A DNA stretch of 64,000 nt from Pikeienuella piscinae. Lineage in GTDB: Bacteria; Pseudomonadota; Alphaproteobacteria; Rhodobacterales; Rhodobacteraceae. The translations under genes were made by a program, and so were the position numbers. The notes below the pieces were generated by a model. That model ran no database searches, had not been told where the DNA came from, and saw nothing but the letters and a program-made list of their open reading frames with translations. The DNA is taken from assembly GCF_011044155.1 (NCBI RefSeq), contig NZ_CP049056.1, positions 2,170,001 through 2,234,000 of the forward strand. Reading direction: 5' to 3'. Of this stretch, positions 8,484 to 17,064 are shown piece by piece. Within the stretch, counting starts at the first letter, position 1; each line of letters opens with the position of its first letter.

Positions 8484-8498
8484 GTTCTATTAATGTTC
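8484..8498. promoter_or_regulatory. LexA (SOS) box between the EAL gene and tag
   Basis: The sequence is GTTC-TATTAAT-GTTC, an exact match to the direct-repeat LexA box GTTC-N7-GTTC of Rhodobacter and Caulobacter. It ends 27 nt before the tag ATG in an AT-rich stretch, where it would cover a core promoter, and starts about 40 nt before the divergent EAL gene. Confidence 0.75.
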
Positions 8499-8525
8499 TA
8501 ACATGTGATGAAGAGGAATTGGTTA

Positions 8526-9125
8526 ATGCCTGATCTTTCCGCGAGCGACGCGACCAACCGCTGCCCCTGGTGCGGAACCGACCCGCTCTACGTCGCCTAT
8601 CACGACGAAGAATGGGGCGTGCCGGAGCGCGACGGGCGGGCGCTTTTCGAGAAACTGATCCTGGACGGGTTCCAGGCCGGCCTCTCCTGGTTCACCATTC
8701 TGAAAAAGCGCCCGGCCTTCCGGACCGCCTTCGACGGGTTCGAGCCGGAGCGGATCGCGCGCTATGGCGAAGCGGATGTCGCGCGCTTGCTGGCCGATTC
8801 CGGCATTGTCCGACATCGCGGCAAGATCGAAGCGACGATCGACGGCGCCCGCGCCTGGATCGAGATCGGCGGTGCGGACGCGTTCGAACATTTCCTCTGG
8901 GATTTCACCGGTGGCGCGCCGATCGTCAACCGGTTCGAAACAGCAGCGGAAGTGCCGGCCGAGACCCCGCTCAGCCGCGAAGTGTCGAAAGCGCTGAAAT
9001 CACGCGGCTTCCGTTTTTGCGGCCCGACAATCGTCTACGCCTTCATGCAGGCGGTCGGCATGGTGAACGATCATCTCACCGGCTGCCCCCGCCACGCCGC
9101 CGTCGGCGGAGCGCGCCGACCGTAA
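8526..9125 (+). CDS. tag: DNA-3-methyladenine glycosylase I
   Basis: A 199-residue base-excision repair enzyme that removes 3-methyladenine. Zinc ligands are visible as CPWCG, the His of YHDEEWG and the C-terminal HLTGCPRH; the catalytic region reads FEKLILDGFQAGLSW and TILKKR. I start it at MPDLSASD (GAGG upstream); the ATG at 8505 would give seven extra residues without a ribosome binding site and would cross the promoter. The LexA-type box immediately upstream suggests DNA-damage control. It is followed by decayed DNA. Confidence 0.95.
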   Translation: MPDLSASDATNRCPWCGTDPLYVAYHDEEWGVPERDGRALFEKLILDGFQAGLSWFTILKKRPAFRTAFDGFEPERIARYGEADVARLLADSGIVRHRGKIEATIDGARAWIEIGGADAFEHFLWDFTGGAPIVNRFETAAEVPAETPLSREVSKALKSRGFRFCGPTIVYAFMQAVGMVNDHLTGCPRHAAVGGARRP

Positions 9126-9328
9126 AAGGGGGATGCGCGTCGCCATGGCGCACACATGAAATATCCTCGTCATGGGTTCGCCGCGGACGATGTTTAGCGG
9201 AGCGTGAAGCCGAGACCATGGGGGTCCGGCGCCCCGGCCCGCACAGGCTTGCGGGAAAGCGCGGAGGTGTGGTCTTCTGGGCTCGTGCGGCCCTTAGGGT
9301 TGCGTCCGGCGACCGACGCCGCCGTCAG

Positions 9329-9442
9329 CTACAACACGTCCCGGACGCGCTCGAACGTATTGTCGATATGTTCTTCAAGCACCGTGGCGAGGGCTTCGCC
9401 GTCGCGCCGTCCCAGCGCCGTGGCCATCCGCTCATGTTCAGC
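9329..9442 (-). pseudogene. Remnant of a GntR/FadR-family regulator (C-terminal end only)
   Basis: The last 37 codons of a minus-strand frame, beginning AEHERMATALGRRDGEALAT and ending EEHIDNTFERVRDVL, look like the terminal helices of an FCD effector domain of GntR regulators. Nothing of the DNA-binding domain remains. At about 9443 the sequence switches abruptly to plus-strand TRAP binding-protein sequence, so a deletion seems to have joined two formerly divergent genes. Confidence 0.55.
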
Positions 9443-9973
9443 CATCGGCGAGACGCGCTTCGCCGAAGATCTCGCCAGCTGCATCGAAGAGCGCGCCGAA
9501 GGACGCGTGCAGCTCGACGTGTTCCCGAACTCGCAATTGGGCAACCTCTCGAAGATGCTCGACGGCGTGCGGGTCGGCGCCATCCAGATGGCGCACCACG
9601 ACTTCTCGACGCTCTATCGGTTCTATGATGACACCGCCGTCTTCAACGCGCCATACGCATTTCGGAGCGCCAATTAGGCCTTGCGCGCGACCGCGCATGA
9701 AAGCGCAGCAGGTCGATCCAGCTCTGGAGCGCCATGCTGACGGGTATGGGCGCCATCCCGGCGCCGGTCGGGATATCCGAGATCGTGCCGGCGCTGATGA
9801 CCGGGCTTGTCGAAGGACAGGAGAACCCGCTCAACAACATCATCGCCCGCAAGAAGTACGAGGCGAACAAGTACCTGATGATGACGGGACATATGGAGAG
9901 CGTGCTCGCCGTCTTCGTGAACGAGGGCGCGTGGGAGGCGGTCCCGGTCCACGACCGGGCGATCATCGAGGCG
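9443..9973 (+). pseudogene. Remnant of a TRAP substrate-binding protein (DctP family)
   Basis: Two frames carry DctP pieces. Codons ending at 9677 contain IEERAEGRVQLDVFPNSQLG and GVRVGAIQMA, the usual early part of DctP, and hit a stop after YAFRSAN. A second piece in another frame from 9734 carries SEIVPALMTGLVEGQENPL and KYLMMTGHM, the region of the substrate-contacting loop. The signal peptide, the central arginine region and the C-terminus are missing, so it cannot be functional. It merges in frame with PdxA sequence at about 9974. Confidence 0.7.
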
Positions 9974-10389
9974 CGCATCGTCGATGCGATCCGCCTGACC
10001 CACATGGCGAGGGAGGCGCCGGGCGTCATGAACCCGCGGATCGGCGTCGCCGCGCTCAATCCACACGCCGGCGATAGCAGGAATTTCGGCCCCAAGGATG
10101 ACGCCATCATCGCCCCCGCGGCGGAGACCGCCGCGAAAAGGCGGTCCAACGTCGTCGGGGCCGTTCCCGCCGACACGATCCATGTGCGAGCCTTGACGGG
10201 TGAGTTCGACGCGGTGCTCACGATGTATCGCGATCAAACTCATTGGATTCGATCGTGGAGTCACGCCGATCGGCGGTTTCCCGTTCTGGATAGCGTCGCC
10301 GGCGCATGGCACGGCCCAGGATACCGCCGGTCAGGGAATCGCCAAGGCGGGCGCGACGATGAAGGCCCTGCAGCTCGCCGCGCGCCGCA
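9974..10389 (+). pseudogene. Remnant of a PdxA-family 4-phosphohydroxy-acid dehydrogenase
   Basis: The C-terminal half of a PdxA/PdxA2-type NAD-dependent dehydrogenase is recognisable: PRIGVAALNPHAGD, then VPADTIHVRALTGEFDAVL and MYRDQ, and after a frame change KLIGFDRG, SPAHGTAQDTAGQGIA and MKALQLAARR. The metal-ligand histidine of the usual MYHDQ is Arg here. The frame change at about 10236 fits loss of a short segment between two copies of GATCAA. With the TRAP and GntR pieces this looks like a decayed four-carbon sugar-acid (threonate/erythronate type) catabolic cluster. Confidence 0.7.
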
Positions 10390-10825
10390 CACCTCCGGCG
10401 GGCCGCTGCTTTCGGAGCGCCCACAGCCGCATTCGCGCCATTCGCGCGGCGGCTCCATGCGATGCGCCGCGGCTCGAGGCGATGAACATCGGCCCTTCCT
10501 GCGCAAAAGGTCGCACTGGACGCCGGGTCCGTTGAACGCCGCTGCCGCACTGACCAGATTCAAGCCATGACGATGTTCAGCCTTCACAGGAGGTTCCTGC
10601 TTTCCGCGGGAATATTACTGAACCGCCGGTAGCCCCGGGCCGGACGTGCGCCTGTCCGCCACCTGTCCGCGCGCCGGGGTCTGCAAATCTCTCATCACCG
10701 GATGACAACGACGGGAGCGTTCGCGCCGCGCGGTTCGCGCTGTTCGGAAATCCGCATCCCGCCGTGTCCCGAGCCTTGTGGCCGGCGTCGTCCCAGTGGA
10801 GGCGTCCCTGGAACCGGAGGATGAC
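10390..10825 (+). other. Non-coding stretch with a signal-peptide-like mini-ORF
   Basis: No intact gene is visible. A 21-codon ORF at 10567-10632 reads MTMFSLHRRFLLSAGILL then stops; it looks like the start of a secreted protein with a twin-arginine-like stretch, perhaps another fossil of a binding-protein gene. The last 10 nt hold the ribosome binding site of the DUF1127 gene. Confidence 0.4.
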
Positions 10826-11125
10826 ATGTCCATCTACCTGACAAGACGAATGATTGACCCGTCCACGCCGCGAAGCGCGGCGGACCCTGAGCGCGGTCTG
10901 TTGAGCCGCTTGCGTCACGCGGCTGCGCGGCGACGGCGGCGACGCCGGACGCTCGCCACGTTACATGGCCTCGACGACAGAATGCTCGCCGATATCGGCC
11001 TGCGCCGGAGCGACATTCCCGACCTGGTCGAAGCCCTCAACTCGCGCGAACTCTCGCTGGCGCCGCTAACGCCGGCGCCGCGCGCGGAGCACGGCGACCT
11101 TCATGCATTTCCGCAGGGGGCCTGA
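10826..11125 (+). CDS. DUF1127 (YjiS-like) small protein
   Basis: A 99-residue protein with GGAGG 6 nt before the ATG. The core LRHAAARRRRRRRTLATLHG plus LDDRMLADIGLRRSDIPDL is the standard DUF1127 signature: an Arg-rich helix followed by LxxLDDRxLxDIGL. Small DUF1127 proteins affect RNA turnover and phosphate or carbon metabolism in related bacteria, but this one is longer than the usual 45-70 residues, with extra tails on both sides. It is the only intact-looking gene in a decayed region. Confidence 0.8.
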   Translation: MSIYLTRRMIDPSTPRSAADPERGLLSRLRHAAARRRRRRRTLATLHGLDDRMLADIGLRRSDIPDLVEALNSRELSLAPLTPAPRAEHGDLHAFPQGA

Positions 11126-11439
11126 GCGCCGCCAAAGCCTGTAACGGTCCCGGCGACGATAAACGCGAACAGATCGGAAGGAGCCGAACAAAGATGTTCC
11201 GCAATGCTGAATACGAACCACGGTTTCCCGCAGCTTTCGATGCGGCGCAGCTTTCCCTCGCGTCGAGGCGGGCCCGTGGCCCGGGCGCGTCCTGCATCGC
11301 GCGCTGGGAGGATGACGGCGGCCGAACCGCCGACGAGCCCGCGCCAGGGCGGCACCCGGCGCGGAGGCGACCCGGCGCCGTGGCCGCGCCCGTATGACCC
11401 GGAGCGCGGTTCCGGCCGACGCCCTGATGCGGGCGCGGC
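11126..11439. other. Non-coding stretch, no feature recognised
   Basis: Between the DUF1127 gene and the end of the decayed ammonia-lyase I see no gene, hairpin with T-tract or repeat that I can support. Open frames here have no family resemblance and no ribosome binding sites. Confidence 0.5.
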
Positions 11440-12430
11440 TCTACGCGCTCTCCGGGCCCTCTGACGCTATGATCATGCAGGGCGCCCCCGGATCGAAGGG
11501 CAGCGCGGGGGTCGCGGCGCAGCCCGCTGCGCCGCTGGGCGTTGTCGCGCCCCCCCCGCCGCCAGTAGGTCCACCGCCTCGGCTGCCGCATGATCGCTGA
11601 TGGCGATGAATATGTCGGCGACGCGCCTGAGCGCTTCATACGCGAGCAGGGAAGCGTCCTTGCAGTCGGGACGCCCCATGTTCGACGCCGGAGCCCAGCC
11701 CCGGATGAGCCGCCCGGCCCGCGCGCTTTCAATGAGGCAGGGCGCGGCTTCGGGCTCGACGACGACGATCTCGGCTGCTCGGCCCATCGGGCGCGGATAT
11801 GCGCCGCCACCGCGGCGGCCAGACCGCCGACGCCAGCCTGATGCAGCACATGCGTGGGCCAGCGCCCTTGATCCGCGAAGAAACCGCCGCATTCCTCAGC
11901 GAAATCCGAGCAACCCTCCATCACCAAGGTCGGCGCCGAGACATACCCTTCCCACGATCCGTCCGCGAGAAGCAGCCAACCGTTCGCCGCGGCGAGGCGC
12001 GCCGCTTCCGGCGACGCTGTCCTCGTATGAGCCGGCGAAGCGGATCACCTCTCCGCCGCTCCTGACGATGCGATCCGCGAAGGTTTCCAGAACGCCAGAC
12101 GTGACGACGATTTTCGAGCGCGACGAGAAAATCCTCGCGCCGGCGCAACGGAGAGACCGTGATTGCCGGCGCTCGCGGTTGTGAACACGGTCTTCGCCGC
12201 GAACCCGAGGGCAGCAGGCGAGGTCACGTCCGCGACGCCCGCACGATCGAGAATGATCCGCGCGACTGCAAAGGCGCCGCCCAGCGCCTTGAAACTGCCG
12301 AGACCCATTCGCGCGGTTTCGTCCTTGACCAAAAGCGCGGAGACGCCCGACTCCCGCGCGAGCCGAGGGCTCCCGCAAAGTGGGCTCGCTTCATAGGCGG
12401 GGCATGAACTCAAAAGCGCGAGCGGTCGCT
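11440..12430 (-). pseudogene. Decayed diaminopropionate ammonia-lyase-like PLP enzyme
   Basis: Successive pieces of one PLP-dependent lyase occur in different minus-strand frames. From upstream: ESGVSALLVKDETARMGLGS and FKALGGAFA (PLP-lysine region), TTASAGNHGLSVA (phosphate loop), then in a new frame IRFAGSYEDSVA, then MEGCSDFAEECGG with PTHVLHQAGVGGLAAAV, then EIVVVEPEAAPCLIESARAG, and finally MIIASEGP. Intact enzymes of this family are about 400 residues, so roughly the whole gene is present but broken by at least three frameshifts. It is non-functional as read. Confidence 0.75.
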
Positions 12431-12640
12431 CGGCGGCGCTTCGGACTCCCCTGTCCGGCCTGTCGTCGCGTCTTTGACTATCGAAGAGCAACAAATGCGC
12501 AGCATGCATGCAAACGGCGCTCCTTGCGGTCAAGAAAAGCCCCGCGCTGGAAACATATTCCGCGAAAACCTTTCGCAATTCCGCCATGCGCCGCGCGCTG
12601 ATCCGGAGAGATGCGCTCCGGGTCCGGCCGTGCTCAGCCT

Positions 12641-14626
12641 TCAGAATCGCGGCCGCCCGCTCGCCACGGCCGTCACCCGCGCCTCAACCAGCGTCTCGCG
12701 CGCCTCGACCGAAGCGCGCTTCTCATCCCACGCGACGCGCACTTCCGGCGTTTCCGCCCCGGCCGCCTCCGCCCGTTTCAGCGCCTCCTCGCGCGCCCGA
12801 GTTTCGGCCAGCGCCTTCGCTTCCGCCAGTGTCTCCATCTGCACCGGCGCGCCGCCCGCCATCACTTCGAAGCGATCGCCGTCGGGTGAGAGGATCAGCG
12901 CCTCCGCCTTCGCCTCCACCCGTCCGACGACGGCGCCGACCGCGTTGGCGACGTCGGCGTCTTCGGGGATCACAGCCTCCGCGCCGGCGATCCGGGCGAC
13001 CATCGGATAATAGACCGGGGCGGAGGCGCCAAGTCCGATCAGAGGAGCGTTCAGCGCCAGCGCAGGCGCGGCGAACCCCCGCCGCCCGTCGAGCGCGGCG
13101 GCGGCCAGCGGGCGCTTCGCCATCCCCTCCGCCTCGAACCCGTCCTCGCCGAGCGCGGCCTCAAGCGCCAGTTCCGCCGAGCGCCGGGCCAGCGCGTCCA
13201 CGACGCGCCGCGCAAGCGCCGGTCCATCGGCGGCCAGCTTCTCGCCGTCGTTACCCTTCTGGCGGGCGAGAAGCGTCGCCGCCTTCGCCGCCGCCTCGCC
13301 GTCCCATTCGCCATGAAGCCCGAGCACATGCGCGGCATCGGTCGGGGTGAAGGCGGCGCGCCTGAGATAGCCCGCGCCGATCAGCCTCCTCAACGCGAGG
13401 CGGCCGCGCGAGTCGAGCGAGAGCGACTCCACCGCCGCGCCGACGCCGACTTCACCAATGATGTCCGCCGCCCGTCCCTCCAGCGTGTCGAGCCCGGCGC
13501 GCCGGGCGCCAGGCATGACGAAAACCCCGTCATGCGTTTCGGCCCGGGTTCGCGCCAGTTGCCGGTCAAGCACTTCATGCGCCGCCGGCCGCTCCATCGC
13601 ATAGAGACTGATTGGCGCCGCGCGGCGCGGGCCGAGCGCAAGCTCCGCCACCAGCCCGTCCGGCGCGATCGTAACCTCGCTGTCACCGCCTAGCCCGTGC
13701 GTGCGCATCGCCACCGCCTCGACCATCGTCAGCCAGCCGCCGACGCGCGCGCCTTCGGGCGCGAGCCGCGGGCGCCCGCCCTCGAGCACCGCGATATCGG
13801 TGGTGGTGCCGCCGATATCGGCGACGACGGCGCGCGCACGCCCGGTCAGATGCGCGGCGCCGACAAGGCTGGCGGCGGGGCCGGAAAGGATCGTCTCGAT
13901 CGGGCGGGCGCGGGCCACCGCCGCGCTCATCAACGCGCCATCGCCCTTGACCACCATCACCGGCGCCCTGATTCCGCGCTCCGCGAGCCGCGCCTCCGTC
14001 CCTTCGATCAACCGGTGAATCATGCCGACGAGGCGTGCGTTCAGGAGCGTCGTCAGCGCCCGGCGCGGGCCGCCGAGCCGCGCCGATAGCTCGTGGCTGC
14101 AAGTGACAGGCAGCCCGGTCTCCGCCGCAATGATCTCACGCGCCCGCGCCTCATGCTCCGGGTTGCGGACCGCGAAAACGCCGGCAACCGCGAATCCCGT
14201 CACGCCGCCCGCCGCCGCCCCGACCGCGCTCCTGAGCCCCGCCACATCCAGCGCCGCCGCTTCCGCGCCATCGCTCCGATGACCGCCAGCGACGATGATC
14301 GACGGGTCCGTCCCGAGCGCGGCCTTCAATCCGGCGCGCGCAAGGTCGGCTTCCTGAAACCCGATCAGCACCAGCGCCGCGGGGTCGCCATGCCCCTCAA
14401 CAAGCGCGTTCGTGGCGAGTGTGGTGGAGATCGAGATCAGCGCGACGGCGCCCGGCGCGACATCCGCCGCCGCCAGGGCCGCGTCCACCGCCGCCGCGAC
14501 GCCGGCGCCGAGATCCTGATGCGTGGTCAACGCCTTGGCCTTGCCAAGAATTTCTTGCGCCGCCTCGTCATAAACCACCGCGTCCGTGAAGGTGCCGCCC
14601 GTGTCCACGCCCAGAAGGATCGCCAT
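12641..14626 (-). CDS. Hydantoinase/oxoprolinase A-family protein
   Basis: A 661-residue HyuA-type protein: ATP-dependent subunit of N-methylhydantoinase, 5-oxoprolinase or acetone-carboxylase-like enzymes. The actin-like ATP-binding motifs are GVDTGGTFTDAV at the N-terminus and ADIGGTTTDIAVLEGGRPRL in the middle. I start it at MAILLGVDTGG, 11 codons inside the longest frame. No hydantoinase B partner is adjacent, so either it acts with a distant subunit or it has a different role; the substrate is not inferable. Neighbours are the decayed lyase and, divergently, ytoQ. Confidence 0.8.
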   Translation of the reverse strand: MAILLGVDTGGTFTDAVVYDEAAQEILGKAKALTTHQDLGAGVAAAVDAALAAADVAPGAVALISISTTLATNALVEGHGDPAALVLIGFQEADLARAGLKAALGTDPSIIVAGGHRSDGAEAAALDVAGLRSAVGAAAGGVTGFAVAGVFAVRNPEHEARAREIIAAETGLPVTCSHELSARLGGPRRALTTLLNARLVGMIHRLIEGTEARLAERGIRAPVMVVKGDGALMSAAVARARPIETILSGPAASLVGAAHLTGRARAVVADIGGTTTDIAVLEGGRPRLAPEGARVGGWLTMVEAVAMRTHGLGGDSEVTIAPDGLVAELALGPRRAAPISLYAMERPAAHEVLDRQLARTRAETHDGVFVMPGARRAGLDTLEGRAADIIGEVGVGAAVESLSLDSRGRLALRRLIGAGYLRRAAFTPTDAAHVLGLHGEWDGEAAAKAATLLARQKGNDGEKLAADGPALARRVVDALARRSAELALEAALGEDGFEAEGMAKRPLAAAALDGRRGFAAPALALNAPLIGLGASAPVYYPMVARIAGAEAVIPEDADVANAVGAVVGRVEAKAEALILSPDGDRFEVMAGGAPVQMETLAEAKALAETRAREEALKRAEAAGAETPEVRVAWDEKRASVEARETLVEARVTAVASGRPRF

Positions 14627-14855
14627 TCCCCGCCCTTTCCACCCGCACATCCGCGTCATGTCCGGTATACGAGCGCGCGGCGCGGGATCAATGGCGTGTC
14701 GCCAACGTGCGCCTGACGGATGCGCACGGGCGACAATCAGCCGCTCGACGCCGCGCCGTCAACACGGATCCCCTCTTCCCCTTTACCCCGCCGCCGCCAG
14801 CGCAGAGAAAGGGTCGGAGACATCTTCGTGCTGACGGGAAACAAGGAGAGTTCGG

Positions 14856-15299
14856 ATGGAGCTGAACGTGTATCTGGCCGGCGAAATTCACACCGATTGG
14901 CGTGACGCGATCATCGCGGCCTGCGGCGGGCTTGGGATCGAATGGTCCGGTCCGGTGACCGATCACGCCGCCTCGGACGATTGCGGGGTGGAGATTTTCG
15001 GGGCGGAGGCGAACAAGTTCTGGCATGACCGCAAAGGCGCGCTCCTGAACGCGGTCCGCACCCGAACGGCGCTTGAGCGCTGCGACGTGCTGGTTGTCTG
15101 CTTCGGCGAGAAATACAAGCAATGGAACGCCGCGTTCGACGCCGGCTACGCGGCGGCGCTCGGCAAGCCGATCATCGTTCTCCACGCGCCTGAGCACGAT
15201 CATGCGCTGAAGGAGGTGGACGCCGCCGCCAACGCCGTGGCGCGGACGCCCGATGAGGTGGCGCGCGCGCTCCGCTACGTCACCGCCGCGAAGCTCTGA
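14856..15299 (+). CDS. YtoQ family protein
   Basis: A 147-residue protein of the YtoQ family, related in fold to nucleoside 2-deoxyribosyltransferases. The start MELNVYLAGEIHTDWR, followed by WSGPVTDHAASD, FWHDRKGALLNAVRT, DVLVVCFGEKYKQWNAAFDA and GKPIIVLH, is characteristic. AAGGAG lies 8 nt upstream. No enzymatic activity is established for the family as far as I know. It stands alone between hyuA and the thiolase gene. Confidence 0.85.
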   Translation: MELNVYLAGEIHTDWRDAIIAACGGLGIEWSGPVTDHAASDDCGVEIFGAEANKFWHDRKGALLNAVRTRTALERCDVLVVCFGEKYKQWNAAFDAGYAAALGKPIIVLHAPEHDHALKEVDAAANAVARTPDEVARALRYVTAAKL

Positions 15300-15443
15300 C
15301 CACGGCGCGGGCGGCGGGCGCTCAGCGCCGGCCCGCGCGACGGCATCGCCAATTCCCGCGCGGGCGTTTACCCTGCCGGCGTTAACGGCGAGAAAGGCGT
15401 CCGGCGCGGCGCGCGCCGGCGGCGTCAACCGGAGGAACACAGG

Positions 15444-16646
15444 ATGAACGAAGCATTTCTCTGCGAAGGTGTGCGCACTCCGATCGGCCGCTATGGCGGC
15501 GCGCTCTCCGCCGTGCGTCCCGACGATCTCGCCGCCCACGTGATCCGCGCGCTGATGACCCGCGTTCCCGATCTTCCCGGCGACGCCATCGACGACGTGA
15601 TCCTCGGCGGCGCGAATCAAGCCGGTGAGGACAATCGCAATGTCGCGCGCATGGCCGCGCTGCTCGCGGGCCTGCCGCAAAGCGTGCCCGGCGCGACGAT
15701 CAACCGTCTTTGCGGCTCGGGGCTCAACGCCGTCGGCGCCGCGGCGCAGGCGATCCGCACAGGCGAGGCGGAAGTGATCCTCGCCGGGGGGGTCGAGAGC
15801 ATGTCGCGCGCGCCCTATGTCCAGTCGAAACCGACCGCGGCCTTCGACCGCGGAGTCGAGCTTCACGACACCACCATCGGCTGGCGCTTCGTCAACAAAC
15901 GGATGAAATCCGAATACGGTGTCGATTCGATGCCGGAGACCGCGGAGAACGTCGCCGAAGAGTTTCAGGTAAGCCGCGCCGATCAGGACGCCTTCGCGTT
16001 CCGCTCGCAGACCCGCGCGCTGAGAGCCCGTGAAAACGGTCGTTTCGCGAAAGAAATCGCCCCCGTTCCGGTCCCGCAAAGGAAGGGCGACCCGATCCTC
16101 GTCGAGCATGACGAGCATCCGCGGGCCACGACGCCGGAGAAGCTCGCCGCCCTGCCGACCCCGTTCAGGGAGGGAGGCACGGTGACGGCGGGCAACGCCT
16201 CCGGCGTCAATGACGGCGCCGCGGCGCTGATCGTCGCCTCGGCGGCGGCGGTGGACAAATACGGGCTGACCCCCCTGTCGCGGATCACCGGCATGGCGGT
16301 CGCAGGCGTCGCGCCCCGGATCATGGGCATGGGTCCGGCCCCGGCCTCGGAAAAGCTGATGGCGCGGCTCGGCCTTTCCATCGGCGATATCGACATCGTC
16401 GAATTGAACGAGGCTTTCGCTGCGCAGGGTCTGGCGGTGATGCGTCAACTCGGCCTTCCCGACGACGCTGGTCATGTGAACCCGAATGGCGGCGCCATCG
16501 CGCTCGGCCATCCGCTCGGCATGTCCGGCGCCAGGCTCGCGCTCACCGCCGCCACCGAGCTGCGCGAGCAAGGCCTGAAGCGCGCGCTCTGCACCATGTG
16601 CATTGGCGTCGGTCAGGGCATCGCGCTGATGCTTGAGGCCGCCTGA
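15444..16646 (+). CDS. pcaF: Acetyl-CoA acyltransferase, 3-oxoadipyl-CoA thiolase type (PcaF)
   Basis: A 400-residue thiolase with start CEGVRTPIGRYGGALSAVRP, the typical PcaF opening, and the full PcaF length. Catalytic residues are C90 in NRLCGSGLNAV, H356 in GHPLGMSG and C386 in CIGVGQG. PcaF cleaves 3-oxoadipyl-CoA to succinyl-CoA and acetyl-CoA at the end of the beta-ketoadipate and phenylacetate routes. No other pca or paa gene is nearby, so a more general degradative thiolase cannot be excluded. GGAGG precedes the ATG. Confidence 0.75.
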   Translation: MNEAFLCEGVRTPIGRYGGALSAVRPDDLAAHVIRALMTRVPDLPGDAIDDVILGGANQAGEDNRNVARMAALLAGLPQSVPGATINRLCGSGLNAVGAAAQAIRTGEAEVILAGGVESMSRAPYVQSKPTAAFDRGVELHDTTIGWRFVNKRMKSEYGVDSMPETAENVAEEFQVSRADQDAFAFRSQTRALRARENGRFAKEIAPVPVPQRKGDPILVEHDEHPRATTPEKLAALPTPFREGGTVTAGNASGVNDGAAALIVASAAAVDKYGLTPLSRITGMAVAGVAPRIMGMGPAPASEKLMARLGLSIGDIDIVELNEAFAAQGLAVMRQLGLPDDAGHVNPNGGAIALGHPLGMSGARLALTAATELREQGLKRALCTMCIGVGQGIALMLEAA

Positions 16647-17064
16647 GGCCGCTCGACAGACCAAGACCCAGCTTGTTCCGTCGGGTCATCGACGCGAGGG
16701 CGACCGAGCGTCCGCGCGCCGGAGCCTGAACCTCCGGAGCGCTACGGCGCAGGGAGTCCGGGGCGCGCCGCGCGGTCGACTCTCTGGCGCGCTCAATATG
16801 AAATCGCCGAGCGCGCGCCTTCGACGTGACGCGGGCGGTGGACTCGTTCTTCCTCCGAAAGTGCGTGTTGCACCGCCCTATCCGTGCTGCAGGGCCGTCG
16901 ATTTCGGCTGTTTCGCCTGTTTTTGAGGCGCCTGAGACGATTTCTCTGTCGCAGAACCGATCGTTGATTGACAGGCTTAGCCTAAGATTGCTTAACCTGA
17001 TGCGCTGAAAAAACTAGGGTGCGACGAAAGTACCCAGGCATTCGCACAACACGGGAGTAGACGC
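16647..17064 (+). promoter_or_regulatory. Upstream region of the TRAP operon
   Basis: This 418-bp gap has no supported gene. Its right end (16955-17010) is AT-richer and contains TTGACA at 16967 and overlapping short palindromes AGGCT-T-AGCCT and CTTAG-C-CTAAG, plausible operator or promoter material for the TRAP genes. GGGAG at 17052 serves dctP. Confidence 0.4.

Noticed and set aside
8526-9125. Long plus-strand frame 8570-9628 overlapping tag
   Set aside because: Shadow of tag in another frame; Arg-rich and without homology.
14688-16664. A 658-codon minus-strand frame opposite the thiolase gene
   Set aside because: It is the mirror of pcaF and ytoQ coding sequence in GC-rich DNA, Arg/His-rich, with no family motif. 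The same applies to long antisense frames at 49191-50762, 32547-34523, 36449-37852, 46852-47769 and 18130-19218.
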